DNA from: Spirochaetales bacterium | GTDB taxonomy: Bacteria; Spirochaetota; Spirochaetia; SZUA-6 | DNA: 36,980 nucleotides | Assembly (NCBI GenBank): GCA_027021365.1 | Contig: JALUUM010000030.1 | Coordinates: 1-36,980 of the forward strand | Direction of reading: 5' to 3' | Shown: one piece after another, positions 24,554 through 33,241 of the stretch | How positions within the stretch are numbered: the first letter of the stretch is position 1 | Layout of the letters: the number at the start of each line of letters is the position of its first letter | Translations under genes and position numbers: made by a program | Notes under the pieces: generated by a model | The model's database searches: none | What the model was told of the DNA's origin: nothing | Seen by the model: the letters and a program-made list of their open reading frames with translations, nothing else

Positions 24554-25205
24554 GAAAGATGGGCTTAAAGTATATTGTCATCATTATAAGTCCGAATAGC
24601 CCGGAGGCTGCATAAAGGTAATCGAAGGGTGCCCCGTTCACTGCAAAGGAGAGCCCCGTAATAACGGCATTGAAGCTTACAAGAATAAAGAGCGGCTTGT
24701 TAACTTTTGGAATGCTTCCTATGAAAATCCCTATAAGGCTTATGGTTGTGGGGCACTCGGCTCCGAGAAATACGATACGTGGATATTTGAAACCCAATGC
24801 CATTTCCAGAAGCGGGTAGAGAAAAATACCGGCAACAACGAAAAACAGGGAGATTACCTTTAATAAAAGTCTTTCTGAAAGACGAACCTCTGTCCAGCCA
24901 AAGATTACATCGGCTATCAGGAGGGCTGCGACTACCCACAAGGCTATTGCTCCTGTCAATGCTTGGGAGGGACCCATGAAATCCTTCCCAATAAAGATTG
25001 TGAAACCGGAAAAAATATAGATTAAGGCGTAGAAACCAAGGAGTAACCGACTGTTTTTTCTGCCAGGTTTCCTGTAACAGGAAATGAGCAGTAAAACAAC
25101 TACTATGGCAAATATGAGAGGAAGTATCAGCGACCAGGTACCCATCCTTTCATTCAGCCACACTATACCTTTTAAGGTATCCTCTACCATTTTTCTGTTG
25201 AACAT
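24534..25205 (-). CDS. DUF6064-family integral membrane protein
   Basis: 223 residues with about seven hydrophobic segments. The region FKYPRIVFLGAECPTTISLIGIF is the recognisable DUF6064 signature (YPR...CPTT). No enzymatic motif and no known function. The ATG comes 1 nt after the TGA of the DUF4091 gene (ATGA-A-ATG arrangement with CAGGGGG upstream), so the two are translationally coupled. Confidence 0.75.
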   Translation of the reverse strand: MFNRKMVEDTLKGIVWLNERMGTWSLILPLIFAIVVVLLLISCYRKPGRKNSRLLLGFYALIYIFSGFTIFIGKDFMGPSQALTGAIALWVVAALLIADVIFGWTEVRLSERLLLKVISLFFVVAGIFLYPLLEMALGFKYPRIVFLGAECPTTISLIGIFIGSIPKVNKPLFILVSFNAVITGLSFAVNGAPFDYLYAASGLFGLIMMTIYFKPIFLKKPLK

Positions 25206-25206
25206 T

Positions 25207-27057
25207 TCATTTTCCCCCTGTGATTTCTTGTATTATCTTTTCCCGAATTTGTCTTAATTCGCTTACATCCCGTTCCCACTTAAGGCTTCCCGGACAGAGT
25301 TGCTTTACATATTTAAGTGTTCTGTTTCTGCCTTTCTTTTTCTCCAGTATCTTAAGGTACTCGTAATCTTCCATTCCATCGCGAAGGAGCTTTAATCTTA
25401 AAGACGGTACGGGTATGTGCCTGGATACTATTTTCGTGGCTTTTAAGGGGATGAAAGAATCTATTATCTCCGGCGTTCCCGGATAGAGAAGGTTGCCATC
25501 GCCGTTACAGTAGAACTGATACTGGCCTTTCCAGGGGTTTCTTCCTCTGTGATAGTCATACACTGTCTGGTAGTAGAGAAGCCCGGTAAAGCCGTAGCGG
25601 TAGGCAAGCCATGGGATTATCCTGTTATACATGGCTCGGGAATCAATAAAGAGGTTTGGATAATCCATGAACTGGGCTGACATACAGGTGTAGAACCATG
25701 TTGTTTCGCCAAGCTTACGCCTCTCTCGATACACGGTGGGGTATGGGTTCCACTGCCAGTCTGCAACGAGTCTCTTCCCTTTGAAGTATGCGGGAAGAAA
25801 GGGCACCGAGTCACCTATGTGTGTTATATCCGGGCACCAGATATCAATGTATCCCTCCAGTTGCCTGGTAAAGGGTTCGGTAACCAGTGTTCTTATTCCG
25901 GGAGATGCCTCTTTTATGAATGAGGCTATTGATCTTACCTGCGGGTACTGTGCCCTTAAAGGCTCGTCCGGAAGGTAGTAGAATACCCTGTCCAGCCAAC
26001 CTTTCGCCTTTAGGTGCCTGCCGAGCTCTCTGTAGAATACTGCAAGTTCTGGTTTTGAGAGCCCCTTTGGCGGATGCGGAGTCCTGAAAGAAGTCTGTGA
26101 CGGAACGTCGTTAAATAGTTTTCCATCTAACAGGGCACCCGTTACTGCATCGAATTCAGACCAGTCGAACCTTAGATTGCCACCTTTATCCCGCTTTACA
26201 GGTATCTGCTTCTCCATCGGGTAGTAAACGAAGATTCTGTGGCGAGCAAGGAGGTGAAGATAATCCATTTTAAGCTTGTTGAAGTCGAATGGCACGGATG
26301 AGAGCTCTTTGTGCTTGTTCCTTACAAGAGAAGCTGTGAACCCGAAGGCAGTGGTAAATGACGATTTACGAGGAAGGCTGAAGGGCAGGGGCTTGATGTC
26401 AAAGGTAAAGCTGACAGCACTTGTGCGTGTTGTGTTATCCCTTGTATTACCCCTGAAATATAGGATTACTTTTATGACTTTTTTGCCATAAGAGGGTCCT
26501 TTGGCAGGTCTTTTGGTAGGTCCTTCGGTAAGTTCTTCGACAGGTCCTTTGGCAGGTACTTCGGTCGCGAGGTTGTAAAACTCTATAAACCATAATCTGT
26601 TTTCCCGTGGAGGTATTGTCGTGCGAGAGGGAGGTATCAGAGGGTCTGGCCATCTACCCTTTATTCCAAAGATTTTGAACCACCTGGAAGATTTCCGGAT
26701 ATCGATGTATCTCACAGAAAAAAGATTGTATTGGATTTTACCTTTTGTTCCCGGATTTATAGTGATTTTATCTATTGTTATTTGTGATTCGCTTCCGTTA
26801 AATATCCCAAAGATGGCAGACTCGTATTCATTACCTGCGATTTCAATTGACACTTCATTACTGGCAGGTGGCTTTACGGTCGGTTTTACGGTAGGCCTGA
26901 TTTTTTCGACCGGGTAGGCTATGAAGGGAAATATCTTTCCCTGGTGTCGAGTATTATTCTTGTCCGGCTTATCCAGTGAAAAAGCAAGAGAGATATGCAG
27001 GCATAGAAACAAGAGAACCAGTAGAGATACTCTGTTTTTAAATAACCATAAATTCAT
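25207..27057 (-). CDS. Secreted DUF4091 glycoside-hydrolase-like protein
   Basis: About 616 residues from the ATG at 27057; the frame is open to a TTG at 27108 (633 residues) with another ATG at 27093, and none has a good ribosome site. The chosen start gives a clean signal peptide (basic NLWLFKNR, hydrophobic core, ending LAFS). The DUF4091 domain is at the C-terminus: LRDGMEDYEYLKILEKKKG, preceded by the barrel part with FYYLPDEP, DIWCPDI and WYYT-like WFYTC. The family resembles TIM-barrel glycoside hydrolases, and the acidic residues in PDEP could be catalytic (inference). A Pro-Ala-Lys-Gly-Pro-rich linker is made by a DNA repeat (26495-26566). Confidence 0.72.
   Translation of the reverse strand: MNLWLFKNRVSLLVLLFLCLHISLAFSLDKPDKNNTRHQGKIFPFIAYPVEKIRPTVKPTVKPPASNEVSIEIAGNEYESAIFGIFNGSESQITIDKITINPGTKGKIQYNLFSVRYIDIRKSSRWFKIFGIKGRWPDPLIPPSRTTIPPRENRLWFIEFYNLATEVPAKGPVEELTEGPTKRPAKGPSYGKKVIKVILYFRGNTRDNTTRTSAVSFTFDIKPLPFSLPRKSSFTTAFGFTASLVRNKHKELSSVPFDFNKLKMDYLHLLARHRIFVYYPMEKQIPVKRDKGGNLRFDWSEFDAVTGALLDGKLFNDVPSQTSFRTPHPPKGLSKPELAVFYRELGRHLKAKGWLDRVFYYLPDEPLRAQYPQVRSIASFIKEASPGIRTLVTEPFTRQLEGYIDIWCPDITHIGDSVPFLPAYFKGKRLVADWQWNPYPTVYRERRKLGETTWFYTCMSAQFMDYPNLFIDSRAMYNRIIPWLAYRYGFTGLLYYQTVYDYHRGRNPWKGQYQFYCNGDGNLLYPGTPEIIDSFIPLKATKIVSRHIPVPSLRLKLLRDGMEDYEYLKILEKKKGRNRTLKYVKQLCPGSLKWERDVSELRQIREKIIQEITGGK
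26495..26566 (-). repeat. Six tandem 12-nt units inside the DUF4091 gene
   Basis: Plus-strand units GGTCCTTTGGCA, GGTCTTTTGGTA, GGTCCTTCGGTA, AGTTCTTCGACA, GGTCCTTTGGCA and GGTACTTCGGTC follow each other without gaps. Each codes four residues on the minus strand (A-K-G-P, T-K-R-P, T-E-G-P, V-E-E-L and so on). Two further 12-nt units with a similar pattern lie near 26873-26896 (R-P-T-V / K-P-T-V). Confidence 0.75.
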
Positions 27058-27187
27058 TTGTCGGGCCTGCTTTGCAAGTAACCTTAACTGCATGTTTTTA
27101 GCTTGCAATGCCTAAAGTATAGCATTTCAACAGGGGGTTTTATAAGTGACAAAAGACAAATAAATTAGACTGCTTTCTTTTAAAATA

Positions 27188-27217
27188 TTTACGTTGTTGA
27201 ATTATTAATGATATAAA
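27188..27217 (+). promoter_or_regulatory. Possible cas operon promoter
   Basis: TTTACG (27188-27193), an 18-nt spacer and TATAAA (27212-27217). The start point would fall on or next to the cas3 ATG (27223). No Shine-Dalgarno is present there, so a leaderless cas3 mRNA is possible. The -35 match is moderate. Confidence 0.4.
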
Positions 27218-27222
27218 TAAAC

Positions 27223-29412
27223 ATGATTTATTATGCTCATAGTATACAAAATCAACCACCCTCGAAATGGCAGTTATTGCAAAATCATCTTGTGCAGGTA
27301 GGAAAACTGGCAGGTGATTTTGCGAAATATTTTAATTCATATAACTGGGCTTATTCAGCTGGCTTGCTTCATGATCTTGGTAAATATTCATCTGACTTTC
27401 AAAAAATGCTATATGATACCTTTCAGAATAATGCTTGTTTCAAGAAACATATTGATCACTCAACAGCGGGGGCACAGCAAGCTGTTAAGATTTACGGGGA
27501 AAAATATGGTAAGATTTTAGCCTATATCATTGCAGGCCACCATGCAGGTTTGCCAGATGGTAAATCAATAAGTTCCAGCTGTCTTGAGAAAAGGCTTTCA
27601 AAAAGGATTTCTAAGTACAGCCCTGACAATAATATTATTCAAAGGAATGAATTAGAAATATTTCCGTTTTTAGATTGTTTAGATCTCAAAAAAACAACCC
27701 AAGAAGAGTTGGGATTTAAATTATCATTTTTCATAAGAATGTTATATTCATGTTTGGTTGACTCTGATTTTCTTGATACTGAAAGATTTCTTAACCTGGA
27801 AAATGCAAAACTAAGAAAAAATGCTGAATTAGAAATGCACTTTTTAGAAAAATTAAGAAACTATATTCAAAATATTTCTAATAAAGCAGAAAAAACAGAA
27901 ATTAACAAAAAGCGAAATGAAATCTTGGAGCAATGTTCTAAATCGGCAGAATATGAATCAGGATTTTTTTCTTTAACAGTGCCTACGGGTGGGGGTAAAA
28001 CTCTGTCATCTCTTTACTTTGCTTTGAAACATGCACTAAAATTTCATAAGAAGAGAATAATTTATGTCATACCCTATACAAGCATTATTGAGCAAAATGC
28101 AGAAATATTTAGGAAAATATTGGGAGAAGAGTATGTATTGGAACATCATGCGAGTTTTGACTTTGACGGGTACGAAGATAAAAAATTAGCTTCAGAAAAT
28201 TGGGATATTCCAATAATTGTAACAACAAACGTCCAATTTTTCGAATCTCTTTTTTCGAATAGGCCATCTAAGGTTAGAAAACTACACAATATAGCGAATA
28301 GTGTCGTAATCCTTGATGAAGCGCAGATGTTACCTGTGGCATTATTGTATCCTACCTTAGAAGCTTTAAAAGAGCTTGTTGCTACATATAATACAACCGT
28401 GCTTTTCTGCACGGCTACCCAACCTGCCCTTTCCTATAGCGAAGATTTTAAAAGAGGATTAAAAAACGTAAAAGAAATAATACCAAATAAAGAAAATTTG
28501 GCTTTAACTTTTAAAAGGACAGAGATTCAATTTATAGGCAAATTAAATGATGAAGAAATAGCTTATCGGTTAAAAAAATATAGTAAAGTCCTTTGTATAG
28601 TAAATACAAGAGCACACGCGCATCGTCTTTATTCAAAAATAGAAAATCTAGAAAATACGTTTCATTTAAGTGCCCTTATGTGTCCGGCTCATAGAAGAGA
28701 TACTTTAAAAGAGATCAAACACACTCTTGAAAATAAAAATACTTGTAAAGTAATTAGCACTCAGGTTGTTGAAGCTGGAGTTGATATTGATTTTCCTGTT
28801 GTGCTAAGGGCTTTAGCAGGAGTGGATTCTATTATACAAGCATCAGGAAGATGTAACCGCGAAGGGAAACTGAATATGGGTCAAGTATTTGTTTTCGAAA
28901 CAGAAACAAAAATTCCTGCAGGTTTAATGCGTCAAGGAGCTGATATAACCAGTGAGATCTTAAGAAATTTTGGTGATATTTATTCCCTTAAGGTTATTAG
29001 CGAATATTTTAAAAGACTATATTGGTTAAAAGGTGACAAACTTGATGAATATCGTATACTTGAGAATCTTAAGGATACAGTTTCGTTAAATTTTCCTTTT
29101 AAAGATATTTCTGAAAAATACAAAATTATAAAAAACGATGCAAAATCTATCATAATCCCTTATAATGATAATGCAAGAATGCTTATAGAAAAACTCCGGT
29201 ACTCTAATAATCAAAGAACTTTGCTCAGAAAATTACAGCAGTATACAGTGGACATACCGCAATTTCAGCTTAAGAAGCTATATTCCACAGGAAATATTGA
29301 GATGGTTAATGATTTATACCCGGTATTGATAAACGAGAGCCTATATAATTATAAAACAGGTTTATGGATAGAGGAGCCGGAATTCCATGAGATTGAAGAA
29401 CTAATAGTCTGA
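27223..29412 (+). CDS. cas3: CRISPR-associated helicase-nuclease Cas3 (type I-C)
   Basis: Recruited by target-bound Cascade to unwind and degrade DNA. 729 residues, normal for I-C. HD nuclease domain at the N-terminus: His6 region (YAHSIQ), HD pair in LLHDLGKYSSDF (about 50-51), DHSTAGAQQ, and IIAGHHAGLPDG. SF2 helicase: Walker A VPTGGGKTLSS (about 252-262), DEAQ box VVILDEAQMLP (about 364-367), FCTATQPAL, and motif VI in DSIIQASGRCNREGK. No residue expected for activity appears missing. First gene of the cas operon; cas5c follows after 26 nt. Confidence 0.96.
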   Translation: MIYYAHSIQNQPPSKWQLLQNHLVQVGKLAGDFAKYFNSYNWAYSAGLLHDLGKYSSDFQKMLYDTFQNNACFKKHIDHSTAGAQQAVKIYGEKYGKILAYIIAGHHAGLPDGKSISSSCLEKRLSKRISKYSPDNNIIQRNELEIFPFLDCLDLKKTTQEELGFKLSFFIRMLYSCLVDSDFLDTERFLNLENAKLRKNAELEMHFLEKLRNYIQNISNKAEKTEINKKRNEILEQCSKSAEYESGFFSLTVPTGGGKTLSSLYFALKHALKFHKKRIIYVIPYTSIIEQNAEIFRKILGEEYVLEHHASFDFDGYEDKKLASENWDIPIIVTTNVQFFESLFSNRPSKVRKLHNIANSVVILDEAQMLPVALLYPTLEALKELVATYNTTVLFCTATQPALSYSEDFKRGLKNVKEIIPNKENLALTFKRTEIQFIGKLNDEEIAYRLKKYSKVLCIVNTRAHAHRLYSKIENLENTFHLSALMCPAHRRDTLKEIKHTLENKNTCKVISTQVVEAGVDIDFPVVLRALAGVDSIIQASGRCNREGKLNMGQVFVFETETKIPAGLMRQGADITSEILRNFGDIYSLKVISEYFKRLYWLKGDKLDEYRILENLKDTVSLNFPFKDISEKYKIIKNDAKSIIIPYNDNARMLIEKLRYSNNQRTLLRKLQQYTVDIPQFQLKKLYSTGNIEMVNDLYPVLINESLYNYKTGLWIEEPEFHEIEELIV

Positions 29413-29438
29413 TAATCGATATTATAAGAGGTGCTTAT

Positions 29439-30098
29439 ATGGCATTTGGAGTAGCCTTAAGAGTTTGGGGTAGTTATGCATGTTTTACAAGACCAGAGAT
29501 GAAAGTAGAAAGAGTCAGTTATGATGTAATAACTCCTTCTGCATGTAGAGGAATTCTTGAAGCTATTTATTGGAAGCCTGAAATAATGTGGATTATTGAT
29601 AAAATTCATGTGCTGAAACCAATTAAACATACAAATATCCGGCGGAATGAATTATCAGGGGTAGTATCTACAAGTAATGCCTCAACTGTCATGAAAGGAG
29701 GAGATAAAGAACTTCAAACAATAATAGAAAGCGAACGACAGCAACGAGCTTCGCTGGTCTTAAAAGATGTGGAATACATAATTGAGGCTCATTTCGTTCT
29801 AAGAAAGAGAAATGATGATAACACGGCAAAGCATAAAGAAATGTTTGAAAGGCGAGCTAAAAAAGGTCAATGTTATTATCAACCGTATTTAGGGGTGAGA
29901 GAGTTTAGTGCTTTTTTTGAATATGTGAACCCAAATGAAAATTTTCAAGATTCTCCTTTAAGGGGAGAGATAAATCTTGGTTGGATGCTATATGATATTG
30001 ATTTTGAAAATAACATGGAAACACTTTTTTTTGAGGCTAAAATGAAAGATGGAATTATTGACCTAACAAAGTTATCCCCTGACGAGGTTAGGAGATGA
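29439..30098 (+). CDS. cas5c: Cas5c (Cas5d), crRNA-processing subunit of type I-C Cascade
   Basis: In type I-C, which lacks Cas6, this protein cuts the repeat RNA and stays on the 5' handle. 219 residues. The catalytic residues described for the family appear conserved: Tyr44 in LEAIYWKPEIM and the Lys131-His132 pair in AKHKEMFERRAKKGQ. The N-terminal RAMP strand is FGVALRVWGSYACFTRPE. The AGAGGTG ribosome site precedes the ATG. Its stop overlaps the cas8c start (ATGA, 30095-30098). Confidence 0.95.
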   Translation: MAFGVALRVWGSYACFTRPEMKVERVSYDVITPSACRGILEAIYWKPEIMWIIDKIHVLKPIKHTNIRRNELSGVVSTSNASTVMKGGDKELQTIIESERQQRASLVLKDVEYIIEAHFVLRKRNDDNTAKHKEMFERRAKKGQCYYQPYLGVREFSAFFEYVNPNENFQDSPLRGEINLGWMLYDIDFENNMETLFFEAKMKDGIIDLTKLSPDEVRR

Positions 30099-31810
30099 TC
30101 CTTCAATCTCTTTATAACTACTATAATCAATTAAGGGATTCTAATCAGCAATTATTACCCCCTTATGGTTTTGCAAAGGTTAAAATACATTTTGTTCTTG
30201 TTCTTAATGAGAATGGAGAAATTGTACAAGTACAGGATATACGTGAACAAAATAAGGGGAAATATTATCCTAAAGAACTTCTTGCACCGGAAGGGGTTAT
30301 TAGGTCAAGTGGAATTTTACCAAATTTTTTATGGGATAATAGCGGATATGTCCTTGGTTTTGCCAAGGGAAAACGAACTCTGGATAAGTTTGATGCTTTT
30401 TGTGACTTTCACCATGAACTTGGGGATAATATAGAGGATAATGGGATACAAACCGTATTGAAATTTCTAGACAATTGGAAACCAGAAAATATTAGTACTT
30501 TGGAGTACCATGAAGAATTAGATGGAGCAAATTTAACTTTTCGGCTGGATGGGGAGTACGAATATGTTTTTGAAAAAGGTAAAGTAAAAGAGGCTTGGAT
30601 TCGCTATAAAGAGTTAAATGTCTCCGATTTTATATCCTGTTGTTTGATTACGGGTGAAAGAAGACCCATTTCAAAACTGCATAATCCAATTAAGGGGGTT
30701 AAAGGCACCTCATCATCAGGGGGAAGGCTTGTCTCTTTCAATGCTGATGCTTTTATCTCTTATAAGAAAGAGCAGAGTTTTAATGCTCCTGTTAGTGAGA
30801 GGGCAATGTTTGCTTATACTACTGCATTGAATTACCTTTTACATCCTGCTAATAAACATAATCTTAAATTAGGAAATACTACGGTTGTCTATTGGACGGA
30901 AAAGCCCTCACCAGTGGAAGATATTTTTGGACTAGTCTTTAATCCTCCTGAAAATGAAGCATTATTAAAGGATGTATCACTATATTTTGAAGCGATTAAA
31001 GAAGGAAAAAAGCCTGAAAGGATAAATGCATCAGATAAATTTTACATTCTAGGCCTTTCCCCTAATCGGTCGAGGATATCAGTTAGGTTTTACTACGTAG
31101 ACACAATAGATGCTATAAATAAAAACCTATTATTGCACTTTACAGATATGAATATAGTAAAAAGATTTAATGATGAACCTGATATCTACTCTATTGGTAT
31201 ATGGCGGATATTAAAAGAAATAGCTCCACAGAGGAAAATCGAAAACGTTTCACCATTATTGGAAGGTGCTTTTTTGAAATCGATTATTACGGGCTCTCGT
31301 TACCCGATATCCCTTTTAACAGCTATAATAAATAGAATACGAGCCGACCATGCTATTAGTTATTTACGAACTGCTTTGTTAAAAGCATATCTTGTGCGTA
31401 AAGCTCGTATTAATAAAGAAAAGACGGAGGTTAAAATGGCTTTAGACAATGATCTGAAAAATATTGCATATAGGCTAGGGAGATTATTTGCCGTCCTTGA
31501 AAAAGCTCAGGCAGATGCAATTGGTAATGCTAATGCTACTATAACGGATAGGTTTTACAGCACAGCCTCATCGAGTCCAAGGACAGTTTTCCCTCAACTT
31601 TTAAGACTCGCTCAACATCATTTTTCAAAGTCAAAATCCGGGAACTGGTATTCAAAATTAGTCGAAGATATATTGCTAGAAGTGGAAGAATTTCCGGCAT
31701 ATTTAAACCTCGAAAACCAGGGTTTATTTGCACTTGGATATTATCATCAGAAAAAAGATCTATATACAAAGAAAGAAAAGGAGGAAAATCAAAATGTCCA
31801 ACGAGATTAA
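30095..31810 (+). CDS. cas8c: Cas8c (Csd1), large subunit of type I-C Cascade
   Basis: PAM-recognising large subunit, 571 residues, typical length. Csd1-type features: LPPYGFAKVKIHFVLVLNENGEIV near the N-terminus, CLITGERRPISKLHNPIKGVKG, the Gly-rich SSGGRLVSFNADAFISYKKEQSFNAPVS, and the C-terminal small-subunit-like helical region. The ATG overlaps the cas5c stop. An internal ribosome site and ATG at 31436 define Cas11c. The 3' end overlaps the cas7c start by 17 nt. Confidence 0.95.
   Translation: MILQSLYNYYNQLRDSNQQLLPPYGFAKVKIHFVLVLNENGEIVQVQDIREQNKGKYYPKELLAPEGVIRSSGILPNFLWDNSGYVLGFAKGKRTLDKFDAFCDFHHELGDNIEDNGIQTVLKFLDNWKPENISTLEYHEELDGANLTFRLDGEYEYVFEKGKVKEAWIRYKELNVSDFISCCLITGERRPISKLHNPIKGVKGTSSSGGRLVSFNADAFISYKKEQSFNAPVSERAMFAYTTALNYLLHPANKHNLKLGNTTVVYWTEKPSPVEDIFGLVFNPPENEALLKDVSLYFEAIKEGKKPERINASDKFYILGLSPNRSRISVRFYYVDTIDAINKNLLLHFTDMNIVKRFNDEPDIYSIGIWRILKEIAPQRKIENVSPLLEGAFLKSIITGSRYPISLLTAIINRIRADHAISYLRTALLKAYLVRKARINKEKTEVKMALDNDLKNIAYRLGRLFAVLEKAQADAIGNANATITDRFYSTASSSPRTVFPQLLRLAQHHFSKSKSGNWYSKLVEDILLEVEEFPAYLNLENQGLFALGYYHQKKDLYTKKEKEENQNVQRD
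31436..31810 (+). CDS. cas11c: Cas11c small subunit from an internal start in cas8c
   Basis: In frame with cas8c, an ATG at 31436 is preceded by CGGAGG (31425-31430) with five nt spacing, better than many gene starts here. The 124-residue product starts MALDNDLKNIAYRLGRLFAV and contains NATITDRFYSTASSSP and FPQLLRLAQHH, matching the helical small subunit known to be made by internal initiation in type I-C systems. It should line the Cascade backbone and help hold the unwound strand. Separate production is inferred from the ribosome site. Confidence 0.85.
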   Translation: MALDNDLKNIAYRLGRLFAVLEKAQADAIGNANATITDRFYSTASSSPRTVFPQLLRLAQHHFSKSKSGNWYSKLVEDILLEVEEFPAYLNLENQGLFALGYYHQKKDLYTKKEKEENQNVQRD

Positions 31811-32666
31811 GAACAGATATGAGTTTGTCTACTTTTTTGATGTTGAAAATGGAAATCCAAATGGAGATCCTGATTCAGGTAACATGCCTAGAATAGATCC
31901 CGAAACAAACCATGGTATAGTAACTGATGTGTGTTTGAAAAGAAAGATAAGAAATTATATAGAGTTAACGAAAAACGGAGAAGCTGGATTTAATATCTAT
32001 GTAAGAGAAAAGGCTGTCCTTAACAATGAACACAAAAAGGCATATGAAAATCTAAAGTTAGAGATTCCAAAGGAAAAGAAGCTACCAAAAAAGATAGAAG
32101 ATGCAAAAAGAGTTACAGCATGGATGTGTCAAAATTTCTATGATATAAGAACCTTTGGTGCTGTAATGACAACAGAAATAAATTGCGGGCAAGTAAAAGG
32201 ACCTGTTCAGTTAACGTTTGCAAAAAGTATAGATCCGGTAGTACCATTAGAAATTACAATTACAAGGATGGCTGTTACAAATGAAAAGGATCTTGAAAAG
32301 GAAAGGACAATAGGAAGAAAACATATAATCCCCTATGGCTTATATCGAATGGAAGGTTTCATTTCAGCTTATTTGGCTAATCAGACAGGGTTTTCAGAAT
32401 ATGATCTTGAGTTATTATGGGAAGCCCTTACTAACATGTTTGATCATGATCGTTCTGCAGCAAGGGGTAAAATGACGGCTAGAAAACTTTTTATCTTTAA
32501 GCATAATTCGATGTTAGGAAATGCGCCCGCACATAAACTATTTGCTCTAGTTAGATGTAACAGAAAATCAGAAAGTGAAAAACCAATTAGATCATTTGAT
32601 GATTATGATATTATATTGAATAAGGAAAAGATACCAGAAGGAATTTCTGTCATAGAAAGAATTTAA
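31794..32666 (+). CDS. cas7: Cas7c (Csd2), crRNA-binding backbone of type I-C Cascade
   Basis: 290 residues from the ATG at 31794, which has AAAGGAGG seven nt upstream; an earlier in-frame start at 31728 is rejected because it lies deep in cas8c and lacks conservation. The Csd2/Csh2 signature FFDVENGNPNGDPDSGNMPR is at the N-terminus, with later AWMCQNFYDIRTFGAVMTTE and FDHDRSAARGKM. Forms the repeated RAMP filament along the spacer RNA. Confidence 0.96.
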   Translation: MSNEIKNRYEFVYFFDVENGNPNGDPDSGNMPRIDPETNHGIVTDVCLKRKIRNYIELTKNGEAGFNIYVREKAVLNNEHKKAYENLKLEIPKEKKLPKKIEDAKRVTAWMCQNFYDIRTFGAVMTTEINCGQVKGPVQLTFAKSIDPVVPLEITITRMAVTNEKDLEKERTIGRKHIIPYGLYRMEGFISAYLANQTGFSEYDLELLWEALTNMFDHDRSAARGKMTARKLFIFKHNSMLGNAPAHKLFALVRCNRKSESEKPIRSFDDYDIILNKEKIPEGISVIERI

Positions 32667-32699
32667 AAATTTATTATTATTTTTATAGGAGATAGGCTA

Positions 32700-32912
32700 A
32701 TGAGTGATTTGCAAGAAAAAATCTTAAAACTACCGGATGAAGCGAGGAAAGAAGTAAATGATTTTGTTGATTTTTTACTCTTAAAATATTCACTGAGCAG
32801 AAAAAAAAGATATAAGGATACTGAATTCTGGATTAAAGTAGCTGAACATAGTTTAAAAGAAGTATGGGATAATAAAGAGGATGATATTTATAATGAATTA
32901 TACAAGGGGTGA
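32700..32912 (+). CDS. DUF2281-like antitoxin
   Basis: 70 residues, acidic and Lys-rich. LPDEARKEVNDFVDFLLLKY near the N-terminus is the DUF2281-type helical motif found in small antitoxins. The ribosome site AGGAGAT precedes the ATG at 32700. It starts 33 nt after cas7 and its last 20 nt overlap the toxin gene, the usual antitoxin-first order. Located between the interference and adaptation cas genes on the same strand. Confidence 0.78.
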   Translation: MSDLQEKILKLPDEARKEVNDFVDFLLLKYSLSRKKRYKDTEFWIKVAEHSLKEVWDNKEDDIYNELYKG

Positions 32913-33222
32913 TGTTATTCTTGTTAATTATCCATTCACAAATCATAGAACTAATAAAGTGCGTCCTGCTATAGTTTTGAGTAGTTCTGGTAAATATAAC
33001 GATATATTTGTAGTTCCATTGACGAGCCGGACAACAGAATTAAGTGAGGGAGAGTTTGTTTTAGATTCATGGGCAAAAGCAGGTTTAAATGTGCCTTCGG
33101 TAATAAAACGAGGGTGTTATTTAATAGAGCAAGATTTGGTTTTAAGAAAACTGAAAAAAGTTGAAAAACAAGATATGAATCGAATTAATTTCTCCCTTAA
33201 GCTTTGGTTAAATATTAAATAA
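32893..33222 (+). CDS. MazF/PemK-family endoribonuclease toxin
   Basis: 109 residues from the ATG at 32893; the earlier ATG at 32881 would add four residues that the family lacks. MNYTRGDVILVNYPFTNHRT, then KVRPAIVLSS and VVPLTSRTT, are standard MazF/PemK strands; RPAIVLS carries the conserved Arg/Pro. Toxins of this type cleave mRNA and are held by the antitoxin encoded just upstream (20-nt overlap). It sits 19 nt before cas4, so it is probably on the cas transcript. Confidence 0.88.
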   Translation: MNYTRGDVILVNYPFTNHRTNKVRPAIVLSSSGKYNDIFVVPLTSRTTELSEGEFVLDSWAKAGLNVPSVIKRGCYLIEQDLVLRKLKKVEKQDMNRINFSLKLWLNIK

Positions 33223-33241
33223 ATTAGATGAAAACACAAAA

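Noticed and set aside
31728..31793. Upstream-extended start for cas7c
   Set aside because: The strong ribosome site and family conservation both point to the ATG at 31794.
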